Positions 24,671-32,461 of a stretch of 64,000 nucleotides of DNA are shown here, one piece after another. Origin of the DNA: Chloroflexota bacterium (GTDB taxonomy: Bacteria > Chloroflexota > Anaerolineae > Anaerolineales > Villigracilaceae); contig JACPVF010000018.1 in assembly GCA_016191845.1 (NCBI GenBank), positions 48,287-112,286 on the forward strand. Reading direction: 5' to 3'. The position numbers and the translations under genes are program-made. Under the pieces are notes generated by a model. The model was not told the DNA's origin and did no database searches. It worked only from the letters and a program-made list of their open reading frames with translations. Every line of letters starts with the position of its first letter. The first letter of the stretch is position 1.

Positions 24671-25141
24671 ATGAAACGCACCTTTCTCTTCACCTTACTG
24701 ATCGTCCTGTTGGCCGCCTGCACCCCTGCGACCGCCTACCCCAATGAGGGTTACCCGCCCGCAGACCAACCCGTCACGAGCGGCGATACCCCCATACCGT
24801 CTGACAACAACTTCCTGCCCCAGCCATCCGACAGCGATTTGACTCGCGGCGAAGTTCTTCTCGACTCGTCCAGTCTGTCCACCCTGGAAAGTTACCCGCT
24901 TCAATTCATATTGACGTTGAAGGGCAATCTACCGACCCCCTGCCACCAATTGCGTGTGGCCGTCGGCCAGCCTGACGCTGACCGAAAAATCAACGTGGAC
25001 GTGTACTCGGTCGCCAAACCCGACGAGATCTGTGCCCAAATGGTCAAGCCGTTCGAGGTCAATGTGCCGCTGGGCAGTTTCCCTGCGGGACATTACTTCC
25101 TGTTCGTGAATGGGAACCAGATCGCAGAATTCGAATCGTAA
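24671..25141 (+). CDS. Lipoprotein of unknown function
   Basis: A 156-residue predicted lipoprotein. The signal peptide ends in the lipobox LLAAC, so the cysteine near residue 17 would be acylated. A low-complexity proline/serine linker (about 20-60) leads to a compact beta-rich domain (about 65-156: YPLQFILTLKGNLPTPCHQLRVAV and FPAGHYFLFVNG). That domain resembles the immunoglobulin-like domains of Chloroflexi lipoproteins but is not a family I can name. Two cysteines in the domain (PTPCHQ, DEICAQ) may form a disulphide. GGAG precedes the ATG. It follows the S-layer protein by 49 bases and may be in its operon. It ends at a palindrome shared with ybaK. Confidence 0.72.
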   Translation: MKRTFLFTLLIVLLAACTPATAYPNEGYPPADQPVTSGDTPIPSDNNFLPQPSDSDLTRGEVLLDSSSLSTLESYPLQFILTLKGNLPTPCHQLRVAVGQPDADRKINVDVYSVAKPDEICAQMVKPFEVNVPLGSFPAGHYFLFVNGNQIAEFES

Positions 25142-25147
25142 CTAAAG

Positions 25148-25175
25148 ATAGAGGCGGACAATTGTCCGCCTCTAT
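25148..25175. repeat. ATAGAGGCGGACAA palindrome between convergent genes
   Basis: A perfect 28-base palindrome with no spacer. It contains the stop codon of the minus-strand ybaK gene and follows the lipoprotein gene by six bases, so it probably ends transcription in both directions. Its ends match the TGTAGAGGCG family. Confidence 0.78.
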
Positions 25176-25663
25176 TCATCCCTGCTGACCTTCCCCATTT
25201 TCGCATTCGTCAATTTGACCAGGTCCTCCACCCGCAGGTGGATGTCCAGTCCGCGCTGGCCGCCCGAGATGTAGATGCGCTCGTAGGCCTGTGCGGCGGA
25301 ATCGACCACCACCTGGAAGCCTTTGTTGATCAGCGCCAACGGGGAGATCCCGCCCGCCTGGAGTCCCGTCAATTGTTCGGCTTCGCGCTCGGTCGGCAGG
25401 TAGACCTTCTTCTCACCGAGGAAGGCCGCCAGCAGTTTCAGGTCCACACTGGAAGGCCCAGGCACGGCCACCAACAACGGCTTTTTGGGTTTGTCGCGCG
25501 TGACGACGATCGTCTTGAAGACCTGTTCGGGCGGGACATTCATCAATTGCGCCACTTCCAGCGCACCCATTTTCTCGGCGGGAAATTCGTGTGCCTCGTA
25601 GGGGATCTTTCGAGAGTCGAGCAGGCGGGTAATATTGTTCGTGATCGGCATCTTGACATCCAT
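25172..25663 (-). CDS. ybaK: YbaK/EbsC-type aminoacyl-tRNA deacylase
   Basis: A 163-residue protein of the YbaK/ProX editing-domain family, which hydrolyses mischarged tRNA, mainly Cys-tRNA(Pro). Characteristic pieces are VFKTIVVTRDKPKKPLLVAVPG (about 49-70), the catalytic-type lysine region VFKT, and GLQAGGISPLAL (about 104-115). Length is normal. Two possible starts, at 25663 and 25651, both lack a ribosome binding site; the first is used here and the choice is uncertain. It is convergent with the lipoprotein gene and divergent from the cyclic-nucleotide-binding gene. It acts in the cytoplasm in translation quality control. Confidence 0.9.
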   Translation of the reverse strand: MDVKMPITNNITRLLDSRKIPYEAHEFPAEKMGALEVAQLMNVPPEQVFKTIVVTRDKPKKPLLVAVPGPSSVDLKLLAAFLGEKKVYLPTEREAEQLTGLQAGGISPLALINKGFQVVVDSAAQAYERIYISGGQRGLDIHLRVEDLVKLTNAKMGKVSRDE

Positions 25664-25708
25664 GCTATACTATTTGCAGCTATTTTATCCCAATCCACGG
25701 AGGGCACG

Positions 25709-26161
25709 ATGATCACGAAAGAATTTTTAGCCGAGTTCGATCTTTTCAAGGGGATTTCTGACGTCGTCCTGCACGAGATCGCGGGCATTTGCAAGGAGAT
25801 CACCGTCAAAGAGGGGGATGTCGTCTTCCGCGAAGGCGAAAAAGCGGACCTGCTGCACTTGCTGGTCAAGGGCAGCATTGCCCTGCGCGTCAAATTGACC
25901 TCTCGGCCTGATTCCGTGACCGTGAGCATCGTCACCCACCCGCATCAGACCCTCGGCTGGTCGGGCGTAGTCAAGCCTTTCCACTATACCGCCACCGCCT
26001 ACTGCGAAGAAGACAGCCAGCTGATCGCCATCCCCGCGGAAGGTTTCCTCGCCATCCTCGACAAGCACCCCGAAGCGGGTTACCAGATCATGCTGCGCAT
26101 CACCGAGATCATCTCGGACCGCCTGCGCAACAGCCGCCAGGCACTTTTGAAGACCATGTGA
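25709..26161 (+). CDS. Stand-alone cyclic-nucleotide-binding (CRP-type effector) domain protein
   Basis: A 150-residue protein consisting only of the cNMP-binding beta-barrel of the CRP/FNR superfamily (about residues 8-140). The barrel strands are clear (EGDVVFREGEKADLLHLLVKGSIALRV), but the phosphate-binding cassette GE-RSA typical of cAMP binders is replaced by HQTLGWSGVVKPFHYTATA, so ligand binding may differ. There is no helix-turn-helix after the barrel, so it does not bind DNA by itself; it may act by protein contact. The start follows ACGGAGGG, a strong ribosome binding site. The small membrane-protein gene downstream begins nine bases after its stop and is probably in the same operon. 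Confidence 0.82.
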   Translation: MITKEFLAEFDLFKGISDVVLHEIAGICKEITVKEGDVVFREGEKADLLHLLVKGSIALRVKLTSRPDSVTVSIVTHPHQTLGWSGVVKPFHYTATAYCEEDSQLIAIPAEGFLAILDKHPEAGYQIMLRITEIISDRLRNSRQALLKTM

Positions 26162-26169
26162 GGTGAAGC

Positions 26170-26520
26170 ATGTCCCCCAGCCAGGAAGAGGAACGACTCA
26201 GGCGCCTGCGCGAGCGTCAGTTGTCGGACCGCGACCCGCTGGTCAAGCAACGCAGACATCAACGAACCAGCGCCGTCCGCACACGCAAGGCGATCAGGTC
26301 CTTTTCGTTCGGCGAAAGTCTGTCAGCCATCCCACATATCTGGAAAGGCGCCTTCATCGGACTCATCCTGGGGCTGGCGGTGGTCTTCATCCTGCCGCTG
26401 GTGTGGGCCTCGCCCTATGCCTTGCTGATCGGCATCCTGGCGGCAGCAATCTGCACGATTTTCGGCGTCATCACGGGTAACGCCCTCGACCTACGCGACG
26501 ATATCAAAAAGGATATGTGA
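26170..26520 (+). CDS. Small two-helix membrane protein
   Basis: A 116-residue protein that I cannot assign to a family. Residues 1-45 are highly charged (EEERLRRLRERQLSDRDPLVKQRRHQRTSAVRTRK), and two membrane helices follow at about 59-79 and 82-105 in a hairpin. The cytoplasmic N-terminal tail is basic. GTGAGGTG precedes the ATG. It is the second gene of an operon with the cNMP-binding protein and is followed by a strong terminator. The pairing suggests a membrane partner for the cNMP-binding protein; this is inference. Confidence 0.65.
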   Translation: MSPSQEEERLRRLRERQLSDRDPLVKQRRHQRTSAVRTRKAIRSFSFGESLSAIPHIWKGAFIGLILGLAVVFILPLVWASPYALLIGILAAAICTIFGVITGNALDLRDDIKKDM

Positions 26521-26526
26521 CCCGGC

Positions 26527-26551
26527 GCCCCTGCCGAGGCAGGGGCTTTTT
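26527..26551 (+). terminator. Intrinsic terminator after the membrane-protein gene
   Basis: GCCCCTGCC and GGCAGGGGC pair with a tight loop, followed by TTTTT. It ends the two-gene operon and lies just upstream of the rel promoter. Confidence 0.85.
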
Positions 26552-26568
26552 CTCTCATCCAAGCGTAG

Positions 26569-26574
26569 TAAAAT
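26569..26574 (+). promoter_or_regulatory. -10 box for rel, predicted leaderless start
   Basis: TAAAAT is followed by six bases (ACGCAG) and then the ATG at 26581. No ribosome binding site fits, so the mRNA probably begins at the start codon. Confidence 0.5.
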
Positions 26575-26580
26575 ACGCAG

Positions 26581-28800
26581 ATGAAGACCTCCACTGCCGC
26601 CGTCCCCCTCGAAAAATTACTTGAGCAGCTACCCGATACCTACAGCCTCGCGGACCGAGACCTGGTTCAGCGCGCCTATCGGGTGGCAGAGGAGGCCCAT
26701 CGCGAGCAGAAACGCGCCTCAGGCGAGCCGTATATCAACCACTGTCTGGCCGTGGCCAGCATCCTGGCCGAACTGCGAGTCCCGCCCGAAGTTATCGCGG
26801 CGGGACTTTTGCACGATACCGTCGAAGATACCACCGTCACCCTGCATGACCTGCGCCGTGATTTTGGCGACACCATCGCCACCCTCGTGGACGGCGTCAC
26901 CAAGCTGACCAACCTGCCACGCGTCTCTCGTGGCGACCAGCACGCTGAGAACGGCAATGGCAAGGATGACGTCAACACAGAGCAGCCAGTTGTGTTGGGC
27001 CGCCGCGCCGACATGGTCTCCGAGACCCTGCGCAAGACCTTCCTCGCCATGGGCGACGACGTGCGTGTGGTGCTCATCAAACTGGCCGACCGTCTGCACA
27101 ACATGCGCACCCTCGGCTACATGCCCGAGCATAAGCGCAAGCGCATCGCCCAGGAAACGCTCGACATCTTTGCACCGCTCGCCAACCGCCTGGGCATCTG
27201 GCAGATCAAGTGGGAATTGGAAGACCTCGCATTCCGCTACGTCAACCCCGAAAAATACAAAGAGATCGCCGAGCAACTCGCAGGGCGCCGCCCCGACCGC
27301 GAGGCGCAGATCGAGACCATCAAGGACAACCTGGCTAAACTGCTGGAGCGCAACAACATCAAGGCAGAGATCAGCGGGCGGCCCAAGCACATCTACTCGA
27401 TCTACAAGAAGATGGCCAAGAAGGGCAAGCCCTTCGACCTGGTGCGGGACGTGCGTGCCGTGCGCCTGATCGTGCCCGACGTGCCCTCCTGCTATGCCGC
27501 CCTGGGCGTGATCCACACCCACTGGCGCCCCATCCCTGGCGAGTTCGACGACTACATCGCTGCGCCGAAGGATAACTTCTATCAGTCACTGCACACGGCC
27601 GTCATCTACGATGACAGGCGCCCCGTCGAGGTGCAGATCCGCACCGCCGAGATGCACCAGAGCGCGGAGTACGGCATCGCCGCCCACTGGCGCTACAAGG
27701 AAGGCACCAAGCAATCGGACAAGGCCTTCGAGCAGCGCATCAACTGGCTGCGCAACATGATGGAATGGCGTTCGGACGTGAAGGACGCCGCCGAGTTCGT
27801 CGAGTCGATGCGCACCGACGTGTTCCAGGACCGCGTGTATGTCTTCACCCCGCGTGGCGACATCATCGACCTGCCCGCGGGCTCCACGCCCATCGACTTC
27901 GCCTACCACGTCCACACCGACATCGGCCACCGCTGCCGCGGCGCGCGCATCAACGGGAAACTCGTCCCGTTGTATCAGGAACTGAAAACGGGCGACCAGG
28001 TCGAGGTCCTGACCGCCAAGCGCGGAGGCCCCAGCCGTGACTGGCTGAACTCCAACCTCGGGCTGGTCAAGACCCAGCGCGCCAAGTCCAAGATCCGCGT
28101 GTGGTTCAAGAAGCAGGAGGACGAGCAGAACCTCGCACAGGGGCGCGCCACCCTCGAGCGCGAGATCTCGCGCCTGGGCATCGGCGAGGTCAACTTCGAG
28201 CGGATGGCGCGCGCGCTCGGCTTCAAGGTCCCGGACGAGATGTTCATCTCGCTCGGCACGGGCGACCTCTCGGTCAGCAGGGTCATCAAGGAGTTCTCGG
28301 AGGAGGTCGAGATCGCCGACATCCTCGCAGCCACGGGGACCGCCAGCGAGGCCACCTCCACCGACGCCGTGGAAGTGGTGGGCCTCAAGGGCCTGCTTTC
28401 CTCGATGGCGCGCTGCTGCAACCCCACGCCAGGCGACCAGATCGTGGGCTACATCACGCGCGGACGCGGCGCCACCATCCACCGCCAGGATTGCCCCAAC
28501 ATCCTGCGGCTGAAGGATCGCGAACGCCTGCTGCAAGTGGACTGGGGCCGCTCCGAGCGGACTTACCCCGTGCCGGTCGAGATCAAGGCCTACGACCGCC
28601 AGGGCCTGATGGGCGACATCTCCAACCTGCTGGACGGCGAAAACGTCAACATCGTGGATGTGAACGTCAAGGTCAACCGCAGCCTGGCCGACCTGCACCT
28701 GATCGTGGAGGTGCGCGACCTGGCCCAACTCAGCCGCATCCTGACCCGCATCGAAAATTTGCCCAATGTGCTCGAAGCACAGAGGACAAATCCTGGATAA
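26581..28800 (+). CDS. rel: Bifunctional (p)ppGpp synthetase/hydrolase
   Basis: A 739-residue long RelA/SpoT homologue with all standard domains. An HD hydrolase domain covers about 40-200 (H78-D79 in LLHDTVEDT, and the KLADRLHNMRT motif). The RelA_SpoT synthetase domain spans about 255-365 (RPKHIYSIYKKM, DLVRDVRAVRLIV, DNFYQSLHTAVI). The TGS domain is at about 410-475 (DIIDLPAGSTPIDFAYHVH). A zinc-finger/helical region carries RCCNPTPGD, and an ACT/RRM domain covers about 660-735. Both catalytic centres look intact, so the protein should make and degrade the stringent-response alarmone. An insertion of about 20 polar residues (SRGDQHAENGNGKDDVNTEQP) lies inside the HD domain near residues 117-140. 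The gene appears to be leaderless. Confidence 0.95.
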   Translation: MKTSTAAVPLEKLLEQLPDTYSLADRDLVQRAYRVAEEAHREQKRASGEPYINHCLAVASILAELRVPPEVIAAGLLHDTVEDTTVTLHDLRRDFGDTIATLVDGVTKLTNLPRVSRGDQHAENGNGKDDVNTEQPVVLGRRADMVSETLRKTFLAMGDDVRVVLIKLADRLHNMRTLGYMPEHKRKRIAQETLDIFAPLANRLGIWQIKWELEDLAFRYVNPEKYKEIAEQLAGRRPDREAQIETIKDNLAKLLERNNIKAEISGRPKHIYSIYKKMAKKGKPFDLVRDVRAVRLIVPDVPSCYAALGVIHTHWRPIPGEFDDYIAAPKDNFYQSLHTAVIYDDRRPVEVQIRTAEMHQSAEYGIAAHWRYKEGTKQSDKAFEQRINWLRNMMEWRSDVKDAAEFVESMRTDVFQDRVYVFTPRGDIIDLPAGSTPIDFAYHVHTDIGHRCRGARINGKLVPLYQELKTGDQVEVLTAKRGGPSRDWLNSNLGLVKTQRAKSKIRVWFKKQEDEQNLAQGRATLEREISRLGIGEVNFERMARALGFKVPDEMFISLGTGDLSVSRVIKEFSEEVEIADILAATGTASEATSTDAVEVVGLKGLLSSMARCCNPTPGDQIVGYITRGRGATIHRQDCPNILRLKDRERLLQVDWGRSERTYPVPVEIKAYDRQGLMGDISNLLDGENVNIVDVNVKVNRSLADLHLIVEVRDLAQLSRILTRIENLPNVLEAQRTNPG

Positions 28801-28872
28801 TTAAGCGGAGTGCATATTTTTAATCTGCCCTGTAATGCGGGTCGAAATGTGTAGATGGTGAAAACATAGATT

Positions 28873-29489
28873 ATGAAAAAAATACATTTCGGCCAAGATA
28901 TACATTCAAAGGGCTCTGGGATGTAACAATTCTCTTTCTGTTAGGGATATTTTCGTCACTGTTCTCCTTTTTGAAAATTGGTTCTAGCCCAATTAGTCTC
29001 TTGGGGCTGATATGTTCTGGCATAGTATTAAGCTGGGTCTCGCATTTTCTTATTCGGCGTATTGTTTTTTCTTCCTCTACTTTCTATATCGAACAATATA
29101 TTTGGCCGTCGAGGACCATTAAATATACTGATGTCATTGACCTGGGTTGGTCAAAAATAAAGACTCGGAAAGGAGATGTTAGTTTAATAGGTATGAGCAA
29201 TGCGGCTGATTTACGTTATCTATTTAAAGAATTGATCGAACAAGGCAAGATCAATCAGCATCAAATTGAGAATAAGGCTGTCGTTGAAGACATGGTTCAG
29301 CGAAAATCAATCTTTCCCTCAATAATTATCACTTTCATGTTATGGGGCGTGTTGCTGTTCTTTTGGCCCTACTATTATTATTCTCTCCGTTTCAATATTT
29401 TAGGTATTGGGTTTTCCTATTGGCTTATCTTTATAATTGTATCTCCCGTCGTTCGTTGGGTAATAAAAAAACGTATAGATAATCAATAA
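28873..29489 (+). pseudogene. AT-rich membrane-protein gene broken by a homopolymer near its start
   Basis: Low-GC DNA (28801-29520), clearly unlike its neighbours, encodes a basic membrane protein. The frame is open from about 28836 to 29489 but contains no ATG; the first usable codon is a TTG at 28971, which would give only 172 residues and cut off one membrane helix. An ATG at 28873 lies in another frame and is followed by seven A. One extra A, or a -1 slip on the A7 run, would join them into a protein of about 205 residues starting MKKNTFRPRYTFKGLW. Features seen are two N-terminal helices, a PH-like soluble region (about 75-135) and two C-terminal helices. The family is unknown. It may be a phase-variable gene, a true frameshift or a sequencing error. 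Confidence 0.6.
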
Positions 29490-29556
29490 AAGCAGGGAAA
29501 GTCTGCATTTTAGTTTCCGCCTCTTCCGATGGATGCAGGATGATTCACAGCGGTGG

Positions 29557-29562
29557 TATAAT
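29557..29562 (+). promoter_or_regulatory. Extended -10 box for moeA, near-leaderless
   Basis: GGTGGTATAAT, an extended -10 element, ends at 29562 and the ATG of moeA is at 29574. The predicted 5' leader is about five bases, so there is no room for a ribosome binding site. Confidence 0.6.
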
Positions 29563-29573
29563 CGCGCCGTTTT

Positions 29574-30806
29574 ATGAGCCTATTGAGCGTAGCCGAGGCG
29601 CGCGAGCGCATCCTCTCTCATTTCCAACCTGTTGCGGCTGAGTCCCTGCCTTTGGTGGAGTGCGCCTCCCGCGTGCTGGCGCGCGACATCACCGCCTCGA
29701 CCAATCTCCCCCTCTTCGACAATTCCTCCATGGACGGTTTCGCCCTGCGCGCCGCGGATGTGGCAGGCGCTGCGCCCGATTCCGCGCGGACCCTGCGGGT
29801 GGTGGCCGATATCCCAGCGGGCGCCACGCCGACAGTTTCCCTCGCGGAGGGTCAGGCCGCGCGCATCATGACGGGCGCGCCCCTGCCCCAGGGCGCGGAT
29901 GCCGTCCTCCCCGTGGAAGACACCGACTTTCAGAACCGCTCGGCGGGCCTGCCCGCACCCGAGTTTGTGCAGGCTTACCAGGCCGTGAAAGCGGGCAATA
30001 ACGTCCGCCCGCGCGGCATGGACATCCATGCGGGCGAGGCGGTCTTGCAGGCAGGTCACCTGCTCAAGCCGCAGGACCTGGGCGTGCTGGCCATGCTGGG
30101 CGAGGCCCAGGTCCGCGTATATCGCAGGCCGCGCGTAGCGTTGCTCTCCAGCGGCGACGAATTGCTGGCCGTGGACGCTCCGCTCGAAAGTGGCAAGATC
30201 CGCGACTCGAATTCGTACACGCTGGCAGCCCTGATCGAAAGCGCAGGTGCGGAGGTTCTCCGCCTGGGCGTGGCCGCCGACCGACGCGAGGCGGTCGAGG
30301 CGCTGGTGGAGCAGGCCGCCACCCTGCAAGTGGACTTGATCCTATCCTCGGCAGGAGTCAGCGTGGGGGCGTTCGATTACGTCAAGGAAGTGATCGAGTC
30401 GAACGGCAGGCTGGATTTCTGGCGGGTGAACATGCGGCCAGGCAAGCCGCTGGCTTTTGGCGACTATCGCGGCATCCCGTTCATCGGCCTGCCTGGGAAC
30501 CCCGTCTCGGCCTTCGTGGGCTTCGAGGTCTTCGTGCGGCCCGCGCTGGGGCGGCTGGGCGGCCTGAAAACGGTCAGCAGGCCGAGGGTCCGCGTGCGGC
30601 TGGGGGAGGCGGTCGAGTCCGATGGGCGGGAAAGCTACCTGCGGGCCGAAATCCGCGAGGAAAACGGCACCCTGACGGCCTACCTGAGTGGCCACCAGGG
30701 CTCGGGCAACCTGCTCTCGCTGGTTCGGGCAAATGCTTTACTTATTATCCCCGCTGGGGTAAAATCTGCGCCTGCTTATCAGGAAGTAGACGCCTGGATG
30801 CTATGA
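29574..30806 (+). CDS. moeA: Molybdopterin molybdotransferase MoeA
   Basis: A 410-residue MoeA, which inserts molybdate into adenylated molybdopterin to make the molybdenum cofactor. Recognised parts are FDNSSMDGFALRAADV (about 48-63), GQAARIMTGAPLPQGADAVLPVED (about 92-115), the MoCF_biosynth core LLSSGDELL and SAGVSVGAFDYVKEV, the conserved FWRVNMRPGKPLAFG and GLPGNPVSAFVGFE, and the C-terminal MoeA_C domain with LLSLVRANALLIIPAG. All motifs are intact and the length is normal. It is followed by VKOR seven bases later, with which it may be co-transcribed. It implies that this organism has molybdoenzymes. Confidence 0.95.
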   Translation: MSLLSVAEARERILSHFQPVAAESLPLVECASRVLARDITASTNLPLFDNSSMDGFALRAADVAGAAPDSARTLRVVADIPAGATPTVSLAEGQAARIMTGAPLPQGADAVLPVEDTDFQNRSAGLPAPEFVQAYQAVKAGNNVRPRGMDIHAGEAVLQAGHLLKPQDLGVLAMLGEAQVRVYRRPRVALLSSGDELLAVDAPLESGKIRDSNSYTLAALIESAGAEVLRLGVAADRREAVEALVEQAATLQVDLILSSAGVSVGAFDYVKEVIESNGRLDFWRVNMRPGKPLAFGDYRGIPFIGLPGNPVSAFVGFEVFVRPALGRLGGLKTVSRPRVRVRLGEAVESDGRESYLRAEIREENGTLTAYLSGHQGSGNLLSLVRANALLIIPAGVKSAPAYQEVDAWML

Positions 30807-30812
30807 GGAAAC

Positions 30813-31253
30813 ATGGATAAATGGCTCTACCGCACGATGATCGTACTGGCCGTGATCGGTCTGCTTGTGGCAGCCTACATGACCATTTACAAATGGACCA
30901 ATAACAACGCCATGTGTCTGGGGAGCGGCGACTGCGGAACCGTGAACGCCAGCAAATATTCGGAAGTGAACGGCATCCCCGTGGCGCTGATCGGCTTTCT
31001 TGGGTACGCCTCCATTTTGGGAGTGCTCATCCTCGAAAAACGCAAAGTCTTCCTGGCTGAGTTCTTCGAGGAGAATGCCACCCTGCTGACCTTCGGCCTG
31101 GCACTGACAGGTTTCCTGTTCACGCTCTGGCTGATCTACGTGGAAGTGGCCTTGATCAAGGCGTTGTGTCCGTTCTGCCTGACTTCACAGGTCGTGATGA
31201 CGATCATCTTTATCCTGTCCATCATTCGGCTGGTGCGCCAGCCAAACCTTTAG
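30813..31253 (+). CDS. Vitamin K epoxide reductase family thiol oxidase (VKOR)
   Basis: A 146-residue membrane protein with four to five helices. The two active cysteine pairs of bacterial VKOR are present: C35...C41 (MCLGSGDCGTV) in the loop after helix 1 and C119-P-F-C122 (ALCPFCLTSQ) in the last helices. The serine/asparagine-containing loop (NASKYSEVNGIPVALIG) is typical. VKOR reoxidises a periplasmic or secreted disulphide-forming thioredoxin using quinones, so disulphide bonds in exported proteins are expected here, in keeping with the Cys-containing SLH repeats. It overlaps or nearly touches the next gene, with its stop inside the AGGAGG that serves that gene. Confidence 0.9.
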   Translation: MDKWLYRTMIVLAVIGLLVAAYMTIYKWTNNNAMCLGSGDCGTVNASKYSEVNGIPVALIGFLGYASILGVLILEKRKVFLAEFFEENATLLTFGLALTGFLFTLWLIYVEVALIKALCPFCLTSQVVMTIIFILSIIRLVRQPNL

Positions 31254-31261
31254 GAGGAGTG

Positions 31262-31489
31262 ATGCCTCGTATCAAGTGTCATTACATGGATTGTGTGTTC
31301 ATCGACGAGGGCTTATGTAGTGCCGCCGCCGTGGAGATCGACCCCGACACGGGCTGTGTAACCTACTCGCCGTCGGAGGCGGCCGCCATCGACGACGAAT
31401 GGGAGGACGATGAAGAGTTGGATGAATGGGAGGACGACGAAGAGGAAGACGATGAAGAGTGGCTGGACGAAGAGGAAGACGAGTTCTAG
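31262..31489 (+). CDS. Small Cys-containing protein with an extreme acidic tail
   Basis: A 75-residue protein in two parts. Residues 1-36 hold a cysteine-rich head (C6, C11, C19 and C32 in PRIKCHYMDCVFIDEGLC and DTGCVTYSP) that looks like a DUF1540-type small metal-binding motif. Residues 44-75 are almost purely Asp, Glu and Trp (DDEWEDDEELDEWEDDEEEDDEEW). The AGGAGG ribosome binding site overlaps the stop codon region of VKOR, so the two genes are translationally linked. The role is unknown; metal binding or binding to a basic partner are possibilities. A strong bidirectional terminator follows. Confidence 0.7.
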   Translation: MPRIKCHYMDCVFIDEGLCSAAAVEIDPDTGCVTYSPSEAAAIDDEWEDDEELDEWEDDEEEDDEEWLDEEEDEF

Positions 31490-31504
31490 CCTGCAACCGA
31501 GTCA

Positions 31505-31534
31505 AAAAAGCCTTCTCGCACGAGAAGGCTTTTT
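31505..31534. terminator. Bidirectional intrinsic terminator
   Basis: AAAAAGCCTTCTCG and CGAGAAGGCTTTTT are perfectly complementary across CA, giving runs of A and T on both sides. It ends the moeA-VKOR-acidic-protein unit. Confidence 0.88.
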
Positions 31535-31548
31535 GATTCTTCCATGCA

Positions 31549-31577
31549 TGTCGTTGTGAGCGAAGCGAAGCAACCTC
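31549..31577. repeat. Half copy of the TGTCRTTGCGAG repeat
   Basis: TGTCGTTGTGAGCGAAGCGAAGCAACCTC matches the left half of the repeat at 1456-1547, with one base changed in the end and the interior shortened. The right half is absent. Confidence 0.6.
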
Positions 31578-31606
31578 ATTACTACAAGCTTGTATGCAGC
31601 GAAGCG

Positions 31607-32413
31607 TCAGGCATTCAGCGCGTACAACAAAATCCCCGCCGCCACCGCCAGGTTGAGCGAACTGACCCGTCCACGCATGGGCAGAGAGACGGTCACATCG
31701 CAGGCGGCAACCTGCTCACGGGAAAGACCCTTTTGTTCGCTGCCCAAGACCAGGGTCCACGGCTTGCGCGGGACGAGGGTGTGATAGTCCACATCGGCGT
31801 GGGCTGAGGTGCCGATCAACTGCATGGACTGGGTCCGTGACCAGGAAACAAACTCGTCAAATGAGGTCTGCACCACGGGTTTCCAAAACAAGGCACCCAT
31901 GCTGGCCCGCACCAGGCTGGGATGGTACAAGTCCACGCCGCCGTCGAGCAGGAACAAGCCGTCGGCGTCGATGGCGTCCATGGTGCGCAGGATGGTCCCC
32001 ACGTTGCCAGGATCCTGCGGCGAGACGAGCGCCACCAGCTTGGTCAGCTCCTGCATGGAGGTCAATGCCTGGCTGCGCTGGGCCACGACTGCCAGCAACC
32101 CCTGCGGATTGTCCTTTTCGGCCAGGGACTCCATCACAGATGCGGAAACAGGCTGAAGTCGCGTTGACACAGCGCCTGGATCAGGATGCTGCAAGCGCTC
32201 GACCAGTTCACGGGCGAAATGGCTGGTCAGCGACTCGGGCGCGTAGAACAGGGTCTCCACCTCCCAGCCCGCTTCGACTGCCTGACCCACGTGATGCAAT
32301 CCCTCGACCAGGAACCGTCCCATCTCGGCCCGCGCCTTGCGCTGACGGAGCGCGCGCGCCTGTTTGATGGATGGATTGGAGAGGCTGGTGATCTGCGGCT
32401 GGGGTAAATTCAT
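31607..32413 (-). CDS. SpoU/TrmH-family RNA methyltransferase
   Basis: A 268-residue SPOUT methyltransferase. The N-terminal substrate-binding domain (about 1-105; ITSLSNPSIKQARALRQRKARAEMGRFLVEG) is the RlmB/TsnR-like type. The C-terminal SpoU knot carries motif 1 LVSPQDPGNVGTILRTMDA (about 130-148), motif 2 LVLGSEQKGLS (about 222-232) and motif 3 VSLPMRGRVSSLNLAVAAGILLYA. It transfers a methyl group from SAM to a ribose 2'-OH of rRNA or tRNA; the exact target is unknown. The gene has a TACAAT box six bases before the ATG and no ribosome binding site, and so is probably leaderless. Confidence 0.88.
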   Translation of the reverse strand: MNLPQPQITSLSNPSIKQARALRQRKARAEMGRFLVEGLHHVGQAVEAGWEVETLFYAPESLTSHFARELVERLQHPDPGAVSTRLQPVSASVMESLAEKDNPQGLLAVVAQRSQALTSMQELTKLVALVSPQDPGNVGTILRTMDAIDADGLFLLDGGVDLYHPSLVRASMGALFWKPVVQTSFDEFVSWSRTQSMQLIGTSAHADVDYHTLVPRKPWTLVLGSEQKGLSREQVAACDVTVSLPMRGRVSSLNLAVAAGILLYALNA

Positions 32414-32419
32414 GCCCTG

Positions 32420-32425
32420 ATTGTA
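32420..32425 (-). promoter_or_regulatory. -10 box for the SpoU methyltransferase, leaderless
   Basis: On the minus strand TACAAT is followed by six bases and then the ATG at 32413, the same spacing as recJ, rel and the G5/3D gene. Confidence 0.5.
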
Positions 32426-32426
32426 T

Positions 32427-32455
32427 CAAAAAGAAGACCCGCCTTTCAGCGGGTC
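32427..32455 (-). terminator. Intrinsic terminator after the cupredoxin gene
   Basis: On the minus strand GACCCGC and GCGGGTC pair across six bases (32436-32455), followed by TTCTTTTT. It overlaps the promoter region of the SpoU gene. Confidence 0.75.
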
Positions 32456-32461
32456 CAGAAC

